Assembly (NCBI RefSeq): GCF_003151255.1
Contig: NZ_CP029481.1
Location: 434,001 to 498,000, forward strand
From: Microvirga sp. 17 mud 1-3
GTDB taxonomy: Bacteria > Pseudomonadota > Alphaproteobacteria > Rhizobiales > Beijerinckiaceae
Length of the DNA stretch: 64,000 nt
Reading direction: 5' to 3'
Made by a program: the position numbers and the translations under genes. Below, piece by piece: positions 19,917-28,872 of the stretch; position 1 is the stretch's first letter; each line of letters opens with the position of its first letter. The notes below the pieces were generated by a model. The model ran no database searches. It was not told where the DNA came from and worked only from the letters and a program-made list of their open reading frames with translations.

Positions 19917-20411
19917 ATGGCGCCGCAACCGGGAGCAGAACATCTTCGCCTCCAGGCCCTCGCCGGGCTCTGGACCGGGGAGGAAGTGCTCTCGGACACC
20001 CCCTGGATGGAGGGTGGTCCTGCGGCGAGCCATGTGGACAATCGGATTGCGCTTGGCGGTTTCCTGCTGGAGCAGGATTACCGCCAGGAGCGGGACGGCC
20101 GCGAGACCGTCCAGGCGAAGGGTCTGTTTACGTACGATTCAGATCGGAACGAATACAGGCTCTTCTGGTTCGACAATCTTGGGTTCCCGCCGGCCGATCC
20201 GGCAGGCGGATCCTGGGAGGGCGATACGCTCACGGTTCTGCGCCGGTCGCCGCGCGCAATCGCCCGTCACACCTTCGCCATCCGCAACGCTCACGAGTAC
20301 GAGCTTGCCATCGAGAATTCATGGGACGGCGGCGCCAGCTGGATGCCTGTCATGACAGGCCTCTACCGGCGCCGTCCCGAGGACCCCCATCCTCTGTCGC
20401 TTAAGGAATAA
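19917..20411 (+). CDS. DUF1579-like small protein between sucD and sucA
   Basis: A 164-residue protein with motifs of the DUF1579 / heme-binding-like beta-barrel type: LQALAGLWTGEEVLSDTPW, VDNRIALGGFLLEQDYRQ, LFTYDSDRNEYRLFWFDN, GSWEGDTLTVLR and ENSWDGGASWMPVMTGLYRR. Length and the repeated W-x-G strands fit an up-down beta structure. GAGGGGA at 19904-19910 places the ATG at 19917. It lies in the same direction inside the suc block, 16 bp after sucD and 5 bp before sucA, so it should be co-transcribed. Function is unknown, and this insertion is unusual for the operon. Confidence 0.8.
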   Translation: MAPQPGAEHLRLQALAGLWTGEEVLSDTPWMEGGPAASHVDNRIALGGFLLEQDYRQERDGRETVQAKGLFTYDSDRNEYRLFWFDNLGFPPADPAGGSWEGDTLTVLRRSPRAIARHTFAIRNAHEYELAIENSWDGGASWMPVMTGLYRRRPEDPHPLSLKE

Positions 20412-20416
20412 CGATC

Positions 20417-23377
20417 ATGTCCCGCCAGGACGCCAACGAAGCTTTCCTCAACACCGCTTTCCTCTACGGGGCGAATGCGCCCTATATCGAGGAGCTCTAT
20501 GCCCGCTACCAGAACGACCCGTCCTCGGTCGATGCGGAGTGGCAGGCCTTCTTCGGGGCGCTCAAGGACGACAAGCAATCCGTCGTCGAGAACGCCCGCG
20601 GCGCCTCCTGGAAGAAGCCGAACTGGCCCGTTGCGGCCAACGGGGAGCTGATCTCGGCCCTCGACGGCAACTGGGCCCAGGTCGAGAAGGCGGTCGGCGA
20701 CAAGATCAAGGCGAAGGCGACCGAGAAGGGTTCCGAGATCAGCCAGGAGCAGGTGCTCCAGGCGACCCGGGATTCGGTGCGGGCCATCATGCTGATCCGC
20801 GCCTACCGGGTGCGCGGCCACCTCCATGCCAAGCTCGACCCGCTCGGCATCAATCCGCGCCCGAACGACCAGGAACTGCATCCCTCCCATTACGGCTTCA
20901 CGGATGCCGATTGGGACCGCCGGATCTTCCTCGACAACGTGCTCGGGCTCGAATTCGCGACCATCCGCGAGATCGTCACGATCCTGGAGCGCACCTACTG
21001 CCAGACCCTCGGCGTGGAATTCATGCACATCTCCGATCCGGCCGAGAAGGCCTGGATCCAGGAGCGCATCGAAGGCCCCGACAAGGAGATCACCTTCACG
21101 CGCGAGGGCAAGCGGGCGATCCTCAACAAGCTCGTCGAGGCGGAAGGCTTCGAGAAGTTCCTCGACCTGAAATACACCGGCACCAAGCGCTTCGGTCTCG
21201 ACGGCGGCGAGTCGCTGATCCCGGCCCTTGAGCAGATCATCAAGCGCGGCGGCAATCTCGGCGTGCAGGAGATCGTTCTCGGCATGGCCCATCGTGGCCG
21301 CCTGAACGTGCTCACCCAGGTCATGGGCAAGCCGCACCGGGCGCTCTTCCATGAGTTCAAGGGCGGCTCCTTCGCGCCCGACGACGTGGAGGGCTCGGGC
21401 GACGTGAAGTACCATCTCGGCGCTTCCTCGGACCGCACCTTCGACGGCAACAACGTCCACCTGTCGCTGACCGCGAACCCCTCGCACCTGGAGATCGTCG
21501 ATCCGGTGGTGCTCGGCAAGGTCCGCGCCAAGCAGGACCAGCACGGCTGCTCGCCGGACAACCGCACGGCCGTAATGCCGCTCCTCATCCACGGCGACGC
21601 GGCCTTCGCGGGCCAGGGCGTGGTGGCGGAGTGCCTGGGCCTGTCGGGCCTGCGCGGCCACCGCACCGGCGGCTCGATCCATTTCATCATCAACAACCAG
21701 ATCGGCTTCACGACCGATCCGCGCTTCTCGCGCTCGTCTCCCTATCCGTCGGATGTGGCGAAGATGGTGGAGGCGCCGATCTTCCACGTGAACGGGGACG
21801 ACCCGGAGGCCGTGGTCTTCGCCGCGAAGGTCGCGACCGAGTACCGCCAGAAGTTCCAGAAGCCGGTCGTGGTCGACATGTTCTGCTACCGTCGCTTCGG
21901 TCACAACGAGGGCGACGAGCCGTCCTTCACCCAGCCGCTGATGTACCGCAAGATCCGGTCGCACCCGACGATCCTGGAGCTCTATTCCAAGAAGCTCCTG
22001 GCTGAAGGCGCCGTGACGGAGGCGGATATCGACGAGATGCGGAGCGCCTGGCGCTCGAAGCTCGAGGCCGAGTTCGACATCGCCCAGAACTACAAGCCCA
22101 ACAAGGCCGACTGGCTCGACGGGCGCTGGGCCGGCCTCAAGGCCGTCCGCGAGGACCAGGACGATCCGCGCCGCGGCCAGACGGGCGTTCCGGTCGAGAC
22201 CCTGAAGAACATCGCCAAGGCGCTGACCACGGTTCCGGAGGGCTTCCACGTCCACCGCACGATCCAGCGCTTCCTCGACAACCGCAAGAAGATGATCGAG
22301 ACCGGCGAGGGCATCGACTGGGCCATGGGCGAGGCGCTCGCCTTCGGCTCGCTCCTGCTCGAAGGCCATCGCGTGCGCCTGTCCGGCCAGGACGTGGAGC
22401 GCGGCACCTTCTCGCAGCGTCACTCGGTGCTGGTCGACCAGGAGAACGAGGAGCGCTACACGCCCCTCAACCACATCCGCGAGGAACAGGCCCGCTACGA
22501 GGTCATCAACTCGATGCTCTCGGAGGAGGCGGTCCTCGGCTTCGAGTACGGCTATACCCTCTCGGAGCCGAACGCCCTGACCCTGTGGGAGGCCCAGTTC
22601 GGCGACTTCGCCAACGGCGCCCAGGTGGTGTTCGACCAGTTCATCTCGTCGGGCGAGCGCAAGTGGCTGCGCATGTCGGGCCTCGTCTGCCTGCTGCCGC
22701 ACGGCTATGAGGGCCAGGGCCCCGAGCACTCCTCGGCCCGCCTCGAGCGCTGGCTGCAGATGTGCGCCGAGGACAACATGCAGGTGGCGTATTGCTCGAC
22801 CCCGTCGAACTACTTCCACATCCTGCGGCGCCAGCTGAAGCGGGAGTTCCGCAAGCCCCTGATCCTGATGACGCCGAAGTCGCTGCTGCGCCACAAGCGC
22901 GCCGTGTCGCCCTTGAGCGCGATCTCGGAGGGCACGTACTTCCATCGTGTCCTGGCGGATGATGCGCAGCGGCTCTCCGACGGCATCAAGCTCGTCAAGG
23001 ACGACAAGATCCGTCGCGTGGTGATCTGCACCGGCAAGGTCTATTACGACCTCTACGAGGAGCGGGAGAAGCGCGGGATCGACGACGTCTACCTGATGCG
23101 CGTCGAGCAGCTCTATCCGTTCCCGGCCAAGTCGCTCGCGGCGGAGCTCGCCCGGTTCAAGAAGGCCGACGTGGTGTGGTGCCAGGAGGAGCCCAAGAAC
23201 ATGGGATCCTGGACCTTCGTCGAGCCCTATCTGGAATGGGTGCTCAAGACCGCCGGCTCGAAGGTGGACCGTCCCCGCTATGTGGGCCGCGCAGCCTCCG
23301 CGGCCACGGCCACGGGTCTGATGTCCAAGCACCTGGCGCAGCTGCAGGCTTTCCTCGACGAGGCTTTCGCGGCTTAA
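20417..23377 (+). CDS. sucA: 2-oxoglutarate dehydrogenase E1 component
   Basis: A 986-residue thiamine-diphosphate enzyme that decarboxylates 2-oxoglutarate and hands the succinyl group to SucB. The N-terminal E1 domain starts FLNTAFLYGANAPYIEELY. The TPP core has GMAHRGRLNVLTQVMGK, HLGASSDRTFDG and GDAAFAGQGVVAE; the pyrimidine domain has GFEYGYTLSEPNALTLWEAQ and LPHGYEGQGPEHSSARLER. The C-terminal MRVEQLYPFPAKSL and WCQEEPKNMGSW are typical. It is followed by sucB after 63 bp. Confidence 0.98.
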   Translation: MSRQDANEAFLNTAFLYGANAPYIEELYARYQNDPSSVDAEWQAFFGALKDDKQSVVENARGASWKKPNWPVAANGELISALDGNWAQVEKAVGDKIKAKATEKGSEISQEQVLQATRDSVRAIMLIRAYRVRGHLHAKLDPLGINPRPNDQELHPSHYGFTDADWDRRIFLDNVLGLEFATIREIVTILERTYCQTLGVEFMHISDPAEKAWIQERIEGPDKEITFTREGKRAILNKLVEAEGFEKFLDLKYTGTKRFGLDGGESLIPALEQIIKRGGNLGVQEIVLGMAHRGRLNVLTQVMGKPHRALFHEFKGGSFAPDDVEGSGDVKYHLGASSDRTFDGNNVHLSLTANPSHLEIVDPVVLGKVRAKQDQHGCSPDNRTAVMPLLIHGDAAFAGQGVVAECLGLSGLRGHRTGGSIHFIINNQIGFTTDPRFSRSSPYPSDVAKMVEAPIFHVNGDDPEAVVFAAKVATEYRQKFQKPVVVDMFCYRRFGHNEGDEPSFTQPLMYRKIRSHPTILELYSKKLLAEGAVTEADIDEMRSAWRSKLEAEFDIAQNYKPNKADWLDGRWAGLKAVREDQDDPRRGQTGVPVETLKNIAKALTTVPEGFHVHRTIQRFLDNRKKMIETGEGIDWAMGEALAFGSLLLEGHRVRLSGQDVERGTFSQRHSVLVDQENEERYTPLNHIREEQARYEVINSMLSEEAVLGFEYGYTLSEPNALTLWEAQFGDFANGAQVVFDQFISSGERKWLRMSGLVCLLPHGYEGQGPEHSSARLERWLQMCAEDNMQVAYCSTPSNYFHILRRQLKREFRKPLILMTPKSLLRHKRAVSPLSAISEGTYFHRVLADDAQRLSDGIKLVKDDKIRRVVICTGKVYYDLYEEREKRGIDDVYLMRVEQLYPFPAKSLAAELARFKKADVVWCQEEPKNMGSWTFVEPYLEWVLKTAGSKVDRPRYVGRAASAATATGLMSKHLAQLQAFLDEAFAA

Positions 23378-23440
23378 ATGCCGCGAAGGATCTCAACCCC
23401 TTTCCCACGGGCCCCCGGGCCCTGAAACGACAAGACGAAC

Positions 23441-24679
23441 ATGGCAACCGAAATCCGCGTACCCACCCTCGGTGAATCCGTTTCAGAGGCCACCATCGGC
23501 CGCTGGTTCAAGAAGCCCGGCGACCCGGTGAAGGCCGACGAGCCCGTCGTGGAACTCGAGACCGACAAGGTTACCCTCGAGGTCAATGCTCCGGCGAGCG
23601 GCACTCTGGGCGACATCCTGGCCAAGGACGGCGAGACGGTGACGCCCGGCGCGGTGCTCGGCTCCGTCGTCGAAGGCGGCGCCGCTGCGGCTGCACCCGC
23701 CGCCAAGGCAGAGGCCCCGAAGGCAGAGGCTCCCAAGGCCGCTCCGGCTGCGCCCGCCGCTCCGGCTCCCGCAGCCCCCGGCGCCGCTAAGGACCATGGC
23801 CCCGCGGTCGCCCGCATCGCGGCAGAAAGCGGCGTGAGCCCGGCCGGTGTCGCCGGCACCGGCAAGGACGGCCGCGTCACGAAGGGCGACATGCTCGCCG
23901 CCGTCGCGACCGGCGCCGCCGCGCCCGCTGCGGCTCCGGCCCCGGTTCAGGTGCGTGCACCTTCGGCTCCGGTGGATGCCGAGCGCGAAGAGCGCGTGAA
24001 GATGACCAAGCTGCGCCAGACCATCGCGCGCCGCCTGAAGGATGCCCAGAACACCGCCGCCATGCTGACCACGTTCAACGACGTGGATATGAGCGCCGTC
24101 ATGGCCCTGCGCAGCCAGTACAAGGACGTGTTCGAGAAGAAGCACGGCACGAAGCTCGGCTTCATGGGCTTCTTCACCAAGGCGGTGATCCAGGCCCTCA
24201 AGGACGTCCCGGCCGTGAACGCCGAGATCGACGGGCAGGACATCGTCTACAAGAACTACTATCACATCGGCATCGCGGTCGGCACCGAGAAGGGCCTCGT
24301 GGTGCCGGTGGTGCGCGACGCCGACCAGCTGTCGATCGCCGGCATCGAGAAGACGATCTCCGATTTCGGCCGCCGCGCCCGCGACGGCAAGCTCTCCATC
24401 GACGAGATGCAGGGCGGCACCTTCACGATCACCAATGGCGGCATCTACGGCTCGCTCATGTCGACGCCGATCCTCAACGCGCCGCAATCGGGCATTCTCG
24501 GCATGCACCGCATCGAGGAGCGCCCCGTGGTGCGTAACGGCCAGATCGTGGCCCGCCCGATGATGTATCTGGCGCTGTCCTACGATCACCGCATCGTCGA
24601 CGGCAAGGAAGCCGTGACCTTCCTGGTGCGCGTGAAGGACGCCCTCGAGGATCCGGCGCGCCTCGTCCTCGACCTGTAA
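23441..24679 (+). CDS. sucB: Dihydrolipoyllysine-residue succinyltransferase (E2)
   Basis: A 412-residue E2 core with one lipoyl domain (lipoyl Lys43 in [10 protein letters not shown]), an Ala/Pro/Lys-rich linker (about residues 80-115), a peripheral subunit-binding domain ([20 protein letters not shown]) and a catalytic acetyltransferase domain ending in [15 protein letters not shown] with the active His. It transfers succinyl groups to CoA. A hairpin-rich repeat separates it from lpd. Confidence 0.98.
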   Translation: MATEIRVPTLGESVSEATIGRWFKKPGDPVKADEPVVELETDKVTLEVNAPASGTLGDILAKDGETVTPGAVLGSVVEGGAAAAAPAAKAEAPKAEAPKAAPAAPAAPAPAAPGAAKDHGPAVARIAAESGVSPAGVAGTGKDGRVTKGDMLAAVATGAAAPAAAPAPVQVRAPSAPVDAEREERVKMTKLRQTIARRLKDAQNTAAMLTTFNDVDMSAVMALRSQYKDVFEKKHGTKLGFMGFFTKAVIQALKDVPAVNAEIDGQDIVYKNYYHIGIAVGTEKGLVVPVVRDADQLSIAGIEKTISDFGRRARDGKLSIDEMQGGTFTITNGGIYGSLMSTPILNAPQSGILGMHRIEERPVVRNGQIVARPMMYLALSYDHRIVDGKEAVTFLVRVKDALEDPARLVLDL

Positions 24680-24687
24680 GAAACACC

Positions 24688-24781
24688 TCGTCATGCCCGG
24701 CCTCATGGCCGGGCATCCACGCCTTCCGAGCCGGGCGGCCGTCCCAAGACGTGGGTGGCCGGGACAAGCCCGGCCATGACG
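24688..24781. repeat. Palindromic repeat pair between sucB and lpd
   Basis: Two GC-rich hairpins: ATGCCCGGCC-TCAT-GGCCGGGCAT (24693-24716, 10-bp perfect stem) and GGCCGGG-ACAAG-CCCGGCC (24757-24775). The motif with TCATGGCCGGGC and its inverse is a common intergenic repeat in Rhizobiales. It occupies most of the 120-bp gap, with no T-run, so readthrough into lpd is likely. Confidence 0.7.
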
Positions 24782-24799
24782 TCCAAGGGGATGACTCCC

Positions 24800-26200
24800 A
24801 TGTCCTACGATCTCATCGTCATCGGTACCGGCCCGGGCGGCTATGTCTGCGCCATCCGCGCCGCGCAGCTCGGTCTCAAGACCGCGGTCGTCGAGAAGCG
24901 CAAGACCCACGGCGGCACCTGCCTCAATGTGGGCTGCATTCCCTCGAAGGCGCTGCTCCATGCTTCCCACATGTTCGAGGACGCGCGGGACCACTTCGCC
25001 CATCTCGGCATCGGCGTGAACGCGCCGAAGCTCGACCTCAAGCAGATGCAGGCCTTCAAGCAGGAAGGCGTCGACGGCAACACCAAGGGCGTGGAGTTCC
25101 TCCTCAAGAAGAACAAGATCGACGCTTTCCACGGCACCGCGCGCATCGCGGCTGCGGGCCAGGTGGAGGTAACGGGCGAGGACGGGTCCAACCAGATCCT
25201 CCAGACCCGGAACATCGTCATCGCGACGGGCTCCGACGTCACGCGTCTGCCCGGCATCGAGATTGACGAGAAGACGATCGTGTCCTCGACCGGGGCGCTC
25301 GAACTCGCAACCGTGCCGAAGCGCCTCGTGGTCATCGGCGCAGGCGTCATCGGCCTCGAGCTCGGTTCGGTGTGGCGCCGCCTCGGCTCCGAAGTGACGG
25401 TGGTGGAATATCTCGACCGCATCCTGCCCGGCATGGACGGCGAGGTCGCCAAGAACTTCCAGCGCATCCTCTCCAAGCAGGGCTTCCAGTTCAAGCTCGG
25501 CGCCAAGGTCACGAAGGTCGAGAAGGGCGCCAAGGGCGCGACGCTCACCTTCGAGCCGGCCGCCGGTGGCGCTGCCGAGACCCTCGAGGCTGACGTGGTG
25601 CTCGTCGCCATCGGCCGCGTGCCCTACACGCAGGGGCTGGGCCTCGACGAGCTCGGCGTGCAGAAGGACAATCGCGGCCGCATCCACACGGACGCGCATT
25701 TCTCCACCAATGTCACGGGCATCTATGCCATCGGCGACGTGATCGCCGGCCCCATGCTGGCCCACAAGGCGGAGGATGAGGGCGTGGCCGTGGCCGAGAT
25801 CCTGGCCGGCAAGGCGGGCCACGTGAACTACGACGTGATCCCGAGCGTCGTCTACACCTCCCCGGAAGTTGCTTCCGTCGGCAAGACCGAGGAGGAATTG
25901 AAGGCGGCCGGCATCGCCTACAACGTGGGCAAGTTCCCGTTCACGGCCAATGGCCGCGCCAAGGTGAACCGCACCACGGACGGCTTCGTGAAGATCCTGG
26001 CGGACGCCAAGACCGACAAGGTGCTCGGCGTTCACATCATCGGCGCGGAAGCGGGCAACCTCATCCACGAGGCGGTGATCGCTATGGAGTTCGGCGGTTC
26101 GTCCGAGGACATCGCCCGCTCCTGCCATGCGCATCCGACCCTTGCGGAGGCCGTGAAGGAAGCGGCGCTCGCCGTCGAGAAGCGCGCGATCCACATGTAA
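24800..26200 (+). CDS. lpd: Dihydrolipoyl dehydrogenase (E3)
   Basis: A 466-residue flavoprotein disulphide reductase that reoxidises the lipoyl group of SucB using FAD and NAD. Seen: FAD-binding [18 protein letters not shown], the redox cysteines in [13 protein letters not shown] (Cys41, Cys46), the NAD-binding [22 protein letters not shown], and the C-terminal HAHPTLAE with the catalytic His-Glu pair. The frame opens at 24755, but AAGGGG at 24785-24790 places the ATG at 24800. It ends the suc block apart from tdk. Confidence 0.97.
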   Translation: MSYDLIVIGTGPGGYVCAIRAAQLGLKTAVVEKRKTHGGTCLNVGCIPSKALLHASHMFEDARDHFAHLGIGVNAPKLDLKQMQAFKQEGVDGNTKGVEFLLKKNKIDAFHGTARIAAAGQVEVTGEDGSNQILQTRNIVIATGSDVTRLPGIEIDEKTIVSSTGALELATVPKRLVVIGAGVIGLELGSVWRRLGSEVTVVEYLDRILPGMDGEVAKNFQRILSKQGFQFKLGAKVTKVEKGAKGATLTFEPAAGGAAETLEADVVLVAIGRVPYTQGLGLDELGVQKDNRGRIHTDAHFSTNVTGIYAIGDVIAGPMLAHKAEDEGVAVAEILAGKAGHVNYDVIPSVVYTSPEVASVGKTEEELKAAGIAYNVGKFPFTANGRAKVNRTTDGFVKILADAKTDKVLGVHIIGAEAGNLIHEAVIAMEFGGSSEDIARSCHAHPTLAEAVKEAALAVEKRAIHM

Positions 26201-26207
26201 GCCGCCG

Positions 26208-26828
26208 ATGGCGAAGCTTCACTTCCTCTACTCGGTGATGAATGCAGGCAAGACCACCCATCTCCTGCAGGTTCGCTACAACTACATCGAGAACGGCGGC
26301 CATGTGCTGCTGTTCACGAGCCTCATCGACGACCGGTTCGGCATCGGCCAGGTTCGGTCCCGCATCGGGATCGAGGCGGACGCAATCCCGCTGAAGAGCA
26401 CGGACGATATCGGCGCGCTGGTCGCTGCGGAACATGCGCAGCGGCCGGTCACGGCCGTCCTCATCGACGAGGTCCAGTTCATGACCGCCGACCAGGCGCG
26501 CCAGCTCGCCTGGATCGTGGACGAGCTGAACGTGCCGGTCATGGCCTACGGGCTCAAGAACAATGTCTACGGCACCCTGTTCAGCGAGGCGATCGCCGTC
26601 ATCATGGCGCTCGCGGACGATTTCCAGGAAATCAAGCAGCTCTGCCATTGCGGCCGCAAGGCCACGATGATCCTCAAATACGACCGCAACGGCGAGGCCG
26701 TTCGCTCCGGCGAGGTGATCGAGATCGGCGGCGAGGGCCGCTACGTCTCTGTCTGCCGCTCCCACTGGACCAAAGGCGACATCGGCCCCGCGGCCCGGCA
26801 ATTGCTGACCGCCACGGCGGCGGAATAG
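26208..26828 (+). CDS. tdk: Thymidine kinase
   Basis: A 206-residue type II thymidine kinase that phosphorylates salvaged thymidine with ATP. The P-loop SVMNAGKTTHLL is at residues 9-20, DEVQFMT is the Walker B/catalytic region, and a zinc-ribbon-like CHCGRK with a later Cys (SVCRSH) is present. It starts 7 bp after the lpd stop, so it is probably co-transcribed with the dehydrogenase genes, an unusual functional pairing. Confidence 0.94.
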   Translation: MAKLHFLYSVMNAGKTTHLLQVRYNYIENGGHVLLFTSLIDDRFGIGQVRSRIGIEADAIPLKSTDDIGALVAAEHAQRPVTAVLIDEVQFMTADQARQLAWIVDELNVPVMAYGLKNNVYGTLFSEAIAVIMALADDFQEIKQLCHCGRKATMILKYDRNGEAVRSGEVIEIGGEGRYVSVCRSHWTKGDIGPAARQLLTATAAE

Positions 26829-26850
26829 CGGGACACGCAACTCTTCCGCC

Positions 26851-27053
26851 CACGGATCTCAAGTTCACGCGGGAAGCGCAGTCCTGCTCTCCTCTCCACA
26901 GGGGAGGGGAAACCGGTTGTGCGCGACCGCTCCACCGCTTCTCCCTCTCCCGGATGGGAGAGGGGGTGTTGGCGCAGGACTTTCAGACCGTAGCGCTCAC
27001 ACCCCCACCCTGGCCCTCCCCACAAGGGGGAGGGAAAGCCGTCGCGCCCGCTT
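26851..27053 (+). repeat. Dispersed intergenic element, copy A (about 200 bp)
   Basis: Begins with CACGGATCTC, passes through GGAAGCGCAGTCCTGCTCTC and a CCCTCTCCCGGATGGGAGAGGG hairpin (given here in parts: CCCTCTCC / GGAGAGGG), then the core GTGTTGGCGCAGGACTTTCA and GACCGTAG, then CTCACACCCCCACCCTGG and CCCTCCCCACAAGGGGGAGGG. Copies B (27625-27795, inverted) and C (36911-37132) share this order. No protein is encoded; it looks like a small palindromic intergenic repeat or MITE-like element. Confidence 0.75.
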
Positions 27054-27068
27054 GTTCTTTGTTTGTTC

Positions 27069-27097
27069 TTGACAGGCTGGTCAAGCTAAGCTATATC
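27069..27097 (+). promoter_or_regulatory. Sigma70-like promoter facing a gene-free region
   Basis: TTGACA at 27069-27074, a 17-bp spacer, and TATATC at 27092-27097: a perfect -35 box and a 4/6 -10 box at ideal spacing, in an AT-rich island within GC-rich DNA. No plus-strand gene starts within 1.7 kb downstream (priA is at 28873, beyond minus-strand xerC). It may therefore drive a non-coding transcript. Confidence 0.55.
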
Positions 27098-27098
27098 C

Positions 27099-27430
27099 TT
27101 GCACACCTGCTCCCGCCGAGGGGCGCGCTCGCGAGGCGTCGCCGAATGCGGGGAGCGGAACGGTCCTGTGGTCCCACCCGACGCAAGGTGGGGCGCAGGT
27201 GGCCCCGGCAGAGCCGGAGGTCCGGGCTGGCCCGGCGCCGCGTGCGGTTCTCACCGCAAGGCCGCGTCCGGGCAGTACGTGGACCTTCCGCGGCCGGTCC
27301 GCCGAAACAAACCGTGCGCGCTGACGCTTCGGCTCACCGCATTATCCCTCATCCCCTCAGAGCCGGAGCGATCCTCTCGTCCCCCTCGATCCTGCTGTCT
27401 CCTCCGGGCTTCACCGCCCGGAGGACGCAG
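27099..27430 (+). ncRNA. Candidate structured non-coding RNA
   Basis: A roughly 330-nt, very GC-rich stretch directly after a promoter-like sequence, with no convincing reading frame. Complementary blocks: CACCTGC (27104-27110) with GCAGGTG (27195-27201) closing a domain; CCCACC with GGTGGG around GACGCAA-like spacer; CCGGC-AGA-GCCGG; GCGGT-TCTC-ACCGC; GGACC with GGTCC; and a 10-bp perfect stem TCCTCCGGGC / GCCCGGAGGA (27400-27425) near the end. No match to SRP RNA, RNase P RNA, 6S or tmRNA signatures was seen. Transcription and ends are unproven, and it may instead be part of a repeat. Confidence 0.35.
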
Positions 27431-27470
27431 CGGCATGCCTTCAGGGCGCCATCGTCATTCCCAAGCGCTT

Positions 27471-27622
27471 TCCGTCATTCCGGGGCGCCGCAGGCGAGCC
27501 CGGAACCCATAACCCCCAGCGTCTCAGAATGAAGAGCTGTCAGAACCGCTGCGCTTTGTCCTGCATCGCCAGCGTTTATGGGTTCCGGGCCCAGCGCTTC
27601 GCGCTGTCCCGGAATGACGGAG
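27471..27622. repeat. Inverted-repeat element with TCATTCCGGG ends
   Basis: Left arm (27471-27512) reads TCCGTCATTCCGGGG ... CCCGGAACCCATAA; right arm (27586-27622) reads TTATGGGTTCCGGG ... TCCCGGAATGACGGA. Arms of about 40 nt pair over most of their length around a 73-nt centre. The GTCATTCCGGG end also occurs at 40959-40999. This is a typical Rhizobiales intergenic palindrome. Confidence 0.75.
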
Positions 27623-27624
27623 GA

Positions 27625-27795
27625 AGCGCGACACTTCCCCTCCCCTTTGTGGGAAGGGTCAGGGTGGGGGTGTGAGGACTACGGTCTGAAAGTCCTGCGC
27701 CAACACCCCCCTCTCCAACTCTTCCCCACAAGGGGGGAGAGGGCGGCATAGCGCCTCCCGCGAACACCCGAAATCCACAGGGGAAGGAGAGTAGG
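27625..27795 (-). repeat. Dispersed intergenic element, copy B (inverted)
   Basis: The reverse complement shows the same order as copy A: GTGGATTTCGGGTGTTCGC, a GAGAGGGGGGTGTTGGCGCA core continuing GGACTTTCAGACCGTAG, then CTCACACCCCCACCCTGA and CCCACAAAGGGGAGGGGAA. With copy A it forms an inverted pair enclosing about 570 bp that contains the promoter, candidate RNA and the TCATTCCGGG palindrome. It ends 45 bp from the xerC stop. Confidence 0.75.
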
Positions 27796-27839
27796 ACAGG
27801 GCGTGGCACTGGGCCCTTTGGGTCGGATCCGCCTCGCGA

Positions 27840-28817
27840 CTATTTCCTCCGCGCCCGGGGATGGGCCGAATCGAAAGCGTCCATGAGGCGGGTGGCATCG
27901 ACCTTGGTGTAGAGCTGGGTCGTCGAGAGCGAGGCGTGGCCCAGGAGTTCCTGGATGCCGCGCAGGTCGCCGCCCCGGGCCAGGAGATGGGTCGCAAAGG
28001 AGTGGCGCAGGGCGTGGGGTGTCGCGCTGGCCGGCAGGCCGAGGGCGCCGCGCAGCTCCTCCACGGCGAGCTGGATGATTCGCGGCGAGAGCGGGCCGCC
28101 TCTCGCGCCGACGAAGAGCGGGCCCTCCGGCGGCAGCGCATAGGGGCACAGGTGGAGATAATCCTCCACGGCCCGCTGGATCGGCGAGATCACGGGGACG
28201 CTGCGCATCTTGCCGCCCTTGCCCGTGACCGTGATCGAATCGATGCCGTTGACGGGGGCATCCCGGCGCTGGAGCCCGAGCGCCTCGGAGATGCGCAGAC
28301 CCGCCCCGTAGAGCAGGGACAGGACCGCCGCGTCCCGCGCCAGGATCCAGGGTTTCCGGTTCTCCCCCGCCCGCAGCTCCGTGTCCGTCACGGCGACGGC
28401 GGAGGCGGCCGAGAGGGGGCGGGGCAGGTTCCTGTCGACCTTCGGAGTGCGAATCGCCGCGAAGGCCGAGGCCGTGCCGTGGCCCTCCCGCTCCAGATGG
28501 CGCGCAAAGGAGCGAAGCGCCGCGAGCTGGCGCATGAGCGAGCGGCTCTGCACCGATCCCATGCGCCTCGCCGCCAGGAAGGAGCGGATGTCGAGGGGCT
28601 TGAGCTCCAGGATCGCCCTCACGGAGGGCGGCTCGCCGAGATGCCCGGTGAGAAAGGTCAGGAACTGCCGCAGGTCGCGGGCATAGGCCTCCACGGTCTT
28701 GGGCGAAAGCCGCCGCTCCTTGGCCAGGGAGGCGAGCCACTGCATCGCCTCCTGGCGCGTATCGGCCGCGCCGGGCAGGACGAGATCGAGGGCGGACGGG
28801 GAATCGCTGCTTGACAT
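27840..28817 (-). CDS. xerC: Tyrosine recombinase XerC
   Basis: A 325-residue tyrosine recombinase that resolves chromosome dimers together with XerD. The N-terminal SAM-like core-binding domain has SPKTVEAYARDLRQFLTFL. The catalytic domain shows Arg in GAGLRISEALGL, Lys in TGKGGKMRSVPV, HALRHSFATHLL with the His-x-x-Arg pair, and GHASLSTTQLYT with the second His and the nucleophilic Tyr. All active-site residues are present, and length and motifs fit chromosomal Xer rather than a phage integrase. It is divergent from priA across 55 bp. No dif-like site was recognised nearby. Confidence 0.92.
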   Translation of the reverse strand: MSSSDSPSALDLVLPGAADTRQEAMQWLASLAKERRLSPKTVEAYARDLRQFLTFLTGHLGEPPSVRAILELKPLDIRSFLAARRMGSVQSRSLMRQLAALRSFARHLEREGHGTASAFAAIRTPKVDRNLPRPLSAASAVAVTDTELRAGENRKPWILARDAAVLSLLYGAGLRISEALGLQRRDAPVNGIDSITVTGKGGKMRSVPVISPIQRAVEDYLHLCPYALPPEGPLFVGARGGPLSPRIIQLAVEELRGALGLPASATPHALRHSFATHLLARGGDLRGIQELLGHASLSTTQLYTKVDATRLMDAFDSAHPRARRK

Positions 28818-28872
28818 GGTCCCGCTTTATGCAAGGCAGACAGGGTAGAAGGGACAGGTTAATCCGATCCGA

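Noticed and set aside
20363-23332. A 989-codon open frame antisense to sucA, and similar long antisense frames opposite atp, putA, sdhA and lpd.
   Set aside because: These arise from high GC at third codon positions. The sense strands carry complete known enzymes; the antisense translations are rich in Arg, His, Gly and Leu without family motifs.
27099-27430. Identification of the structured region as SRP RNA, RNase P RNA, 6S or tmRNA.
   Set aside because: No GGAAGCAGCC-type SRP loop, no RNase P conserved regions and no tRNA-like ends were seen, so only a generic candidate is reported.
26829-27839. A CRISPR array in the repeat-rich gap.
   Set aside because: Repeats are palindromic, few and unevenly spaced, with no spacers of uniform length and no cas genes.
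27840-28817. Reading the tyrosine recombinase as a phage or island integrase.
   Set aside because: Motifs and length fit chromosomal XerC, there is no adjacent tRNA or attachment site, and the flanking genes are core.
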